Positions 59,676 to 64,000 of a DNA stretch of 64,000 bases are shown here, one piece after another. Made by a program: the position numbers and the translations under genes. Source of the DNA: Alienimonas sp043951915 (GTDB taxonomy: Bacteria; Planctomycetota; Planctomycetia; Planctomycetales; Planctomycetaceae). Positions within the stretch are counted from its first letter, which is position 1, and each line of letters opens with the position of its first letter. The notes under the pieces are model-generated. The model ran no database searches. It worked only from the letters and a program-made list of their open reading frames with translations, and was not told the origin of the DNA. The DNA lies in NCBI RefSeq assembly GCF_043951915.1, contig NZ_JBINJD010000007.1, forward strand, positions 5,597-69,596, in the 5' to 3' direction.

Positions 59676-60119
59676 CTACAGCCGCAGCACCGCGCCGCCC
59701 GGACCGCCCCCGGACCCCGCCGCCGGCGGCCCGTCCGTGACTCCGATCCGCAATACGTTCTGCGGTTCCGGCAACACGACCGCCGGCAGCCCGGCGGCGT
59801 TCGGGGCCGGGCAGTGGGCCGCCGCGACCGGGGGGGCTTCGTCGATCAGCGAGAACGGTTCGCCGTCCCCGTCCGCGGGCCGGTCCGCCGGCGTCGGGAT
59901 CTCGACGTCGAACAGCCCGACGACCGCCGCGTGCCGGTGGGCGGCGTCGCCGTGGCGGCGCCCGCGGTCGTGGCCGTGTTCGGCCGGGCTTTCTTCGGCC
60001 CCCTGCCGCTCGGCCGCCGCCGCGAGGACGTGCGAGTGCGTGACGGTCGGGGTCCCGGCCCCGACCGCGGCGATCATCAACGCGAGCGTCGCCGCCCGCC
60101 GGGTGAGTCCGTCACGCAC
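59676..60119 (-). CDS. Secreted His-rich protein upstream of the second RND operon
   Basis: 147 residues from GTG 60119, chosen for the signal peptide (AATLALMIAAVGAGTPT). A His-rich part (THSHVLAAAAERQG, EHGHDRGRRHGDAAHRHAAV) is followed by an Asp/Pro region and a hydrophobic-to-basic end (PEPQNVLRIGV). It lies 158 bp upstream of the adaptor gene on the same strand, as the Cys-rich protein does for the CusBA operon. Metal buffering at the surface is inferred; no family is recognised. Confidence 0.6.
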   Translation of the reverse strand: MRDGLTRRAATLALMIAAVGAGTPTVTHSHVLAAAAERQGAEESPAEHGHDRGRRHGDAAHRHAAVVGLFDVEIPTPADRPADGDGEPFSLIDEAPPVAAAHCPAPNAAGLPAVVLPEPQNVLRIGVTDGPPAAGSGGGPGGAVLRL

Positions 60120-60328
60120 GCCCGGATTCTTGGTCCCTGTCGTGTGGGTTGTCAACACGCCGCCCGCCGCCGACGTCACCCGGTGCCACTTAGAGTTCGT
60201 CGGGAGCCCGAGCACCAGTCGGTCCGACGAGGCCTTTCGAACGAGTAACGGACACGTCGCCGACGCCAGTGAGAAAAGGTCGGCCGCGGACAGACGTGCC
60301 GCGATCGGTCGCGGAGGTCGTGCTCCAC

Positions 60329-60515
60329 ACCGACAAGGACAAGTAGGTGAGAGGCCCACACGCCTTGAGCCGGCGAGCGGGAGTCGAGCTGACGGAGGAA
60401 TTGCGGCGGCGGTTTGGACACATCACCGCGGACAAGCTGTCCCGGCGCCGCGGAGGAACTGTCCCGGCGGCAGGCGAGCGAGGCGATCGACGGGCCGAAG
60501 GGCCGCGTCGGAGAC
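60329..60515 (+). pseudogene. Decayed copy of the 13.0-kb cassette protein (C-terminal half)
   Basis: The reading TDKDK, stop, VRGPHALSRRAGVELTEELR aligns with TEKQVRALHAFSRRAGADLA of the protein at 13020. It continues ITADKLSRRR against TTAEDLSRRQ, then shifts frame, after which QASEAIDG appears in another phase. There is an in-frame TAG at 60344-60346 and at least one frameshift. A terminator similar to the one after the intact gene follows. This is a second, dead copy of part of the accessory cassette, 47 kb away. Confidence 0.75.
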
Positions 60516-60543
60516 TGACTAGATGCGATCTAGAACAGAATCC

Positions 60544-60578
60544 CCGTCCCGCCCGGGGCCCGGGCGGGACGGAGTTTT
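60544..60578 (+). terminator. Intrinsic terminator after the decayed gene
   Basis: CCGTCCCGCCCGGG and CCCGGGCGGGACGG form a near-perfect stem followed by AGTTTTTC. It resembles the terminator at 13514-13552. Confidence 0.8.
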
Positions 60579-60915
60579 TCGTTAGCTACTGGGTCTCGCC
60601 GCCCCTCAATTCGACGCGGGATTCGACGCGGGCTGCCCGGCGAGCGCAGCATAGACCGGAACCGGCTGGCTGAACGAACTCGTTTCGCTCGGAAGGCTCG
60701 GGGCGGGGCGGGGCGGGGCGATCCCTTCTCTCTGCCTCTCCGACACGACGGCCGTCCGGATGGGCCGCCCCGCTCCCGGAGCGCGGCAGGGTAATTTAAA
60801 GCTTCGGTACGACGCACGCCGGTGACGGGACGGCGATTCAGACGCGGCGATTCGTCTTGCCGGACGACGATCCTCGAACTAGGCTCTCTTCCGCCGCCCC
60901 CCGCACCCGTGGTCA
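60579..60915. other. No gene seen
   Basis: About 340 bp between the terminator and the Cys-rich protein gene, including a GGGGC-rich run at about 60700-60720. No ATACCC-N5-GGGTAT operator is present, so the downstream genes are not obviously in the CsoR set. Confidence 0.4.
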
Positions 60916-61299
60916 ATGTTCCGAACGTTCGTCACCGCCGCCGTCCTGCTGGCGCTGACGATCTGCCCGTTCCGCTGTGCGGCGGGATCGTGCGGCTCGG
61001 ACGGGGCGGACGCCGATGCGAGGCGCTGCCACTGCTGCCCGCAACCGCACGGCGGCGAGCACGAGTCCCCGCCGTGTGACGGCGACTGTCGGTGCCAAGG
61101 CATTTGCGGCGGCGCCGTGCTGCAGGACGCGGTCGAGGCGCCGACGGCGTCGTGTTGGTGCATTTCAGTCGGCCCCCTCGTCGAATCACGGCCCCTGTCC
61201 CTAAATTCGGATCGGGCCCCTGCGGACGACGACGGCGTCGCACGATCGGCGCCCGGCGGGATGGGGCTGCGCCTCGTACTGTCTTCGCTGCTGAACTAG
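60916..61299 (+). CDS. Secreted Cys-rich small protein
   Basis: 127 residues from ATG 60916. Signal peptide (TFVTAAVLLALTICPFRCAA), then Cys clusters RCHCCPQPHGGEHE, PPCDGDCRCQGICG and SCWCIS, and a hydrophobic C-terminus (GLRLVLSSLLN). The plan (signal, CC/CxC clusters, hydrophobic end) parallels the protein at 30926, but the sequences differ. It precedes an HMA-domain protein gene on the same strand, so a metal-binding envelope role is likely. No family is recognised. Confidence 0.65.
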   Translation: MFRTFVTAAVLLALTICPFRCAAGSCGSDGADADARRCHCCPQPHGGEHESPPCDGDCRCQGICGGAVLQDAVEAPTASCWCISVGPLVESRPLSLNSDRAPADDDGVARSAPGGMGLRLVLSSLLN

Positions 61300-61543
61300 C
61301 GGCCCTCCCGGGGTTCGTGCGATCCGCCCGCTCTCGGGCGTGATCCCCCCGCGATCTTCATGCCGTCGCGCCTTTGGCCGGCGGTCTATCTCGGCCGTCC
61401 CCCCGCGGGGCGTCCGAATCTCCGGGCGGCGCGACCGTTCCCGCAGAGCCGCGAGGCTCCGCGACGGCGCGGCCCGCCCTCTCCCGTCGGCCGCACGCGG
61501 TGCGTGCCGGCTCCTTTTCCCCCGTCCTGAAAGGACTCAGACC

Positions 61544-61921
61544 ATGCGTCATTCTCAAGCTCCGACCGACCGGACCGCCGCGCTGCGTGGGTTCGCCGTA
61601 CTGACCGCCGTCGCCCTCGCCGCCGTCGCTCCGACCGCGGACCCGGCCGTCGCGGCGGAAAAACCGGCGTCTACGGCGACGGTCATCACCGTCGGCGAGA
61701 TGTGCGGCGGCTGCGTGAAGCGGATCGAGGGCAAGCTGAAGCCCGTCGACGCGATCGCCGGCGTCCGCTGCGACGTTCAGAAGAAGACGGTCACCGTGCT
61801 GCCCAAGGACGGCGTGAAGCTGTCGCCCAAGTGGCTGTGGGAGGCGATGGAGTCGATCGGCAAGACGCCGAAACGCCTCGCGGGGCCGAGCGGGGTGTTC
61901 ACGGAGAAGCCGACCCGCTGA
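61544..61921 (+). CDS. Exported HMA-domain (CopZ/MerP-like) metal-binding protein
   Basis: 125 residues from ATG 61544. A signal peptide ends near AVAAEK. An HMA ferredoxin-like domain follows: TVITVGEMCGGCVKRIEGKL with the CxxC pair in MCGGCVK, then GVRCDVQKKTVTVLPKDGVK. Such periplasmic HMA proteins bind Cu(I), Hg(II) or similar soft metals. It lies just upstream of the ABC-type permease gene; a weak hairpin at 61940-61959 follows. Confidence 0.85.
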   Translation: MRHSQAPTDRTAALRGFAVLTAVALAAVAPTADPAVAAEKPASTATVITVGEMCGGCVKRIEGKLKPVDAIAGVRCDVQKKTVTVLPKDGVKLSPKWLWEAMESIGKTPKRLAGPSGVFTEKPTR

Positions 61922-62024
61922 CCGGCCGGGAGCGCCGGGGCGGGACCGCTCGGTCCCGCTCCGCTGCTCCGCCCTTTTCGCAATCGAATCAGTTACCCCC
62001 CCCTCGTTCGTTCCGACCGGCTCA

Positions 62025-63185
62025 ATGACGCTCCGCCTGCTCCCGTGGGACTACGGCATCCGCAACCTGGCCCGGCGGCCGGTGCGGAGCCTGCTGACGC
62101 TCGTCGCGCTGGCGACCGTGGTGCTGCTGATGCTGGTCGTGGTGGGCTTCATCCGCGGACTGGAAACGTCGCTGGCCGTCAGCGGCGACCCGGACGTGGT
62201 GCTCGTCTATTCGCTGGGGGCGGAGGAGAACGTCGAAAACTCCAGCGTCCCGGCCCGCACCGCCGGCGTGCTGGAGGCCAGCCTGAGCGGCATCCGGCAG
62301 CGGTCCGGCGTGGCCTACGTCTCGCCGGAGCTCTACTTCGGCACCCGGGTCGGGGGGACGGAGACGGCCTCGCTGGGCCTCGTCCGGGGGGTCACGCCGT
62401 CCGCCGCGATGGTCCGCCGGGCCGTCCGCATCACCGCCGGCGGCTGGCCGGGGCCGGGCGAAGTGCTCGCGGGCCGGCTGGCCCACGCCAAACTCGGCGT
62501 GCCCGACGAAGCCCTGAAACCGGGGTCGACGGTGCGGTTCGAGAACCGCGACTGGACCGTCAGCGGCACCTTTTCCGCCGGGGGTTCGGCGTTCGAGTCC
62601 GAACTGTGGTGCCGGCTGCCGGACCTGCAATCCGCCCTGAAGCGGCAGGACCTCGGACTGGTCGCGCTCACGCTCGCCCCGGACGGCTCCGCCGGCGAGG
62701 TCGACCTGTTCGCCAAGCAGCGGAAGGACCTCGAGATCACCTCGGTCGCGGAGACCGCGTACTACGGGGCGATGCAGACGCACTACAAGCCGGTGCGGAT
62801 TCTGGCGTGGGCGGTGGTGGCGCTGGTCGCCGGCGCCGGGGCGTTCGCCGGGCTGAACATGATGTACGGGGCCGTCGCCGGCCGGACCCGGGAGATCGCC
62901 GCCCTGCGGGCGATCGGATTCCGCCGGCGGGCGGTGCTGCTGAGCCTCGTGCAGGAGGGGCTCGTGCTGGCCGCCGCCGCCTCGCTGCTGGCGGGGACGG
63001 CGGCGCTGCTGCTGATCAACGGGCTGAGCGTCCGGTTCACGATGGGGGCGTTCGCCCTGCGGGTGGACGGGGCGACGCTGCTGATCGGCTGCGGCGTCGG
63101 CCTGCTGCTCGGCGCCGCCGGGGCCGTCCCGCCCGCCCTCAAGGCCCTGCGGCGCCCGATCGCGGAGAGCCTCAAAGCGATTTGA
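62025..63185 (+). CDS. FtsX-like ABC transporter permease
   Basis: 386 residues. N-terminal TM helix (LLTLVALATVVLLMLVVVGF), a large periplasmic domain (about 45-255), then three C-terminal helices with GAFAGLNMMYGAVAGRTREI, AALRAIGFRRRAVLLSLV and a final PPALKALRRPIAESLKA. This is the MacB/FtsX (DUF214) architecture. No ATPase gene is in the window; it would be expected downstream, beyond the edge. The small lipoprotein and probable adaptor that follow make a MacAB-like export set plausible. Confidence 0.88.
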   Translation: MTLRLLPWDYGIRNLARRPVRSLLTLVALATVVLLMLVVVGFIRGLETSLAVSGDPDVVLVYSLGAEENVENSSVPARTAGVLEASLSGIRQRSGVAYVSPELYFGTRVGGTETASLGLVRGVTPSAAMVRRAVRITAGGWPGPGEVLAGRLAHAKLGVPDEALKPGSTVRFENRDWTVSGTFSAGGSAFESELWCRLPDLQSALKRQDLGLVALTLAPDGSAGEVDLFAKQRKDLEITSVAETAYYGAMQTHYKPVRILAWAVVALVAGAGAFAGLNMMYGAVAGRTREIAALRAIGFRRRAVLLSLVQEGLVLAAAASLLAGTAALLLINGLSVRFTMGAFALRVDGATLLIGCGVGLLLGAAGAVPPALKALRRPIAESLKAI

Positions 63186-63283
63186 CCCCCCGAATTCCCA
63201 GACCTTCCCGGGTCGGCCCGGAGGCCGGCCCGCTCCCCCGCCGCCGCGTGCGGCTTCCATTCCTCCCCTCAGGAGACTGTCCG

Positions 63284-63817
63284 ATGAAGACTTTTCGTAA
63301 GCACGCCGCCGCCCTCGGTCTGCTGGCCGTGGCCGGCCTCGCCGTCGGCTGCGGCGCCCCGGACGGCGACGCGACCGTGACGGACGCCGCCGCCCCGACC
63401 GTGCAAAACGCCGCCTACCTCGCCCCGGCCGAGCCCGAGGGGGCGAAAGGGGTGGGGGAGGTGAAAGCCTCCGCCGAGGACGGCGACGAGGTGACCGTCG
63501 TCGGCCTGATCGGCGGCGACCGGGCCCCGTTCGTGGACGGGCTGGCGGCCTTCACGATCGTCGACCCGAAGGTGCCCTACTGCGCCGCCGACGAGGGCTG
63601 CCCGACCCCTTGGGACTACTGCTGCCAGCAGGACAAGGTGCCGGCGAACTCCGCCACGGTGAAGCTGGTCGACGAGAACGGCGAGTTGGTCGCCGAGGGC
63701 GCCAAGGCGCTGCTGGGCGTGGACGAACTCGCCGAGGTCGTCGTCCGCGGGACGGCGGAGAAGGACGACGCCGGCAACCTCACCGTGGTCGCCCGGCAGG
63801 TGTACGTCCGGAAGTGA
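63284..63817 (+). CDS. Lipoprotein with CPTPWDYCC motif
   Basis: 177 residues from ATG 63284. Lipobox LAVGC (Cys 23), short linker, then a beta-rich domain: EVTVVGLIGGDRAPFVDGLA, AFTIVDPKVPYC, GCPTPWDYCCQQDKVPANSA, ending VVARQVYVRK. I recall similar lipoproteins beside FtsX-type permeases in planctomycetes; an OB-like fold seems likely, and the CPTPWDYCC cluster could bind metal. Function unknown. Confidence 0.75.
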   Translation: MKTFRKHAAALGLLAVAGLAVGCGAPDGDATVTDAAAPTVQNAAYLAPAEPEGAKGVGEVKASAEDGDEVTVVGLIGGDRAPFVDGLAAFTIVDPKVPYCAADEGCPTPWDYCCQQDKVPANSATVKLVDENGELVAEGAKALLGVDELAEVVVRGTAEKDDAGNLTVVARQVYVRK

Positions 63818-63834
63818 TCGCGGCCGGCGTTGTT

Positions 63835-63862
63835 CGGGCGGGGGGCTCGTCCTCCCCGCCCG
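63835..63862 (+). terminator. Hairpin between the lipoprotein and the next gene
   Basis: CGGGCGGGG (63835-63843) pairs with CCCCGCCCG (63854-63862); CGTTTCCTC follows. It may attenuate rather than end the transcript, because the next gene starts 29 bp later. Confidence 0.5.
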
Positions 63863-63890
63863 CCGTTTCCTCAATTTGACCCTCGTTCCC

Positions 63891-64000
63891 ATGAGCGCCG
63901 ACACCGCCGACCCGCCCGCGGAGACGCGGCTGGACCTGAGCCGCCTCGCCTTCGACCGCGCCCCCGCCGCCGCCCCGGCGAAGCCGAAGCGGCGGCAGAG
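63891..64000 (+). CDS. Probable efflux adaptor (HlyD/MacA-like), N-terminus only
   Basis: From ATG 63891 the frame gives about 36 residues, including DLSRLAFDRAPAAAPAKPKR and RQR, then runs off the window. A short basic N-terminus beginning with an LSRLAFDR-type phrase is typical of planctomycete membrane-fusion proteins encoded next to FtsX-type permeases. The assignment depends mostly on context. Confidence 0.45.
   Translation, partial: MSADTADPPAETRLDLSRLAFDRAPAAAPAKPKRRQ

Noticed and set aside
1..64000. CRISPR arrays, tRNA and rRNA genes
   Set aside because: No array of regularly spaced direct repeats and no cloverleaf or conserved rRNA segments were recognised by reading both strands. 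A tool search could still find a divergent tRNA.

Overview
This is about 64 kb of very GC-rich bacterial chromosome, most likely from a member of the Planctomycetota (Planctomycetaceae-like). The lineage markers are a DUF1559 prepilin-type protein paired with a small lipoprotein, a ThuA-like gene next to the start of a planctomycete-type secreted protein, a G8/beta-helix protein, frequent non-ATG starts, weak Shine-Dalgarno sites outside one cassette, and many short repeats. No rRNA, tRNA or CRISPR array was seen.

Left part (1-22.3 kb) is accessory and patchy. It holds a ThuA-like gene, then recombination debris (HNH nuclease remnant, tyrosine-recombinase C-terminus), then a two-gene AAA ATPase plus subtilisin-like protease pair resembling IetAS. 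Next comes a compact cassette (7.1-13.5 kb): DUF1257, DUF2997, a Ycf46-like AAA ATPase, a coiled-coil protein, two small proteins, a possible sliding-clamp-like protein and a conserved small protein. In most of its gaps this cassette repeats a hairpin/T-tract followed by a strong Shine-Dalgarno leader, and it carries copies of a 17-bp double-octamer repeat. The DUF1559/lipoprotein pair, a G8-domain protein, a degraded exonuclease/phosphatase gene, a lipoprotein, an XRE regulator and a complete IS5-family element follow.

Middle part (22.5-53 kb) is a large copper/silver resistance island. It has a CusA-type RND pump, a CusB-type adaptor with three heavy-metal-binding motifs, two TolC-like outer-membrane proteins, a Tat-exported multicopper oxidase coupled to a K+-channel-like protein, a Met-rich Spy-like protein, and a three-gene electron-transfer operon (Met-rich flavin/2Fe-2S reductase fusion, cytochrome b-like membrane protein, seven-heme cytochrome c). 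It also has an APC permease, a sorbosone-dehydrogenase-like protein, two Csp-type copper-storage proteins, a DUF305 protein, a CsoR repressor with the Cu(I) Cys-His-Cys signature, and a CopA-type P1B ATPase. Nine 17-bp ATACCC-N5-GGGTAT palindromes lie upstream of these genes, so the island looks like one CsoR regulon with dispersed operators.

Right part (53-64 kb) is a second metal-efflux region without those operators. It has an RND pump and adaptor, a His-rich lipoprotein with a frameshifted start, a secreted His-rich protein, a decayed copy of the 13.0-kb cassette protein, a secreted Cys-rich protein, a periplasmic HMA-domain protein, an FtsX-like ABC permease, a lipoprotein, and the start of a probable adaptor protein cut by the window edge.
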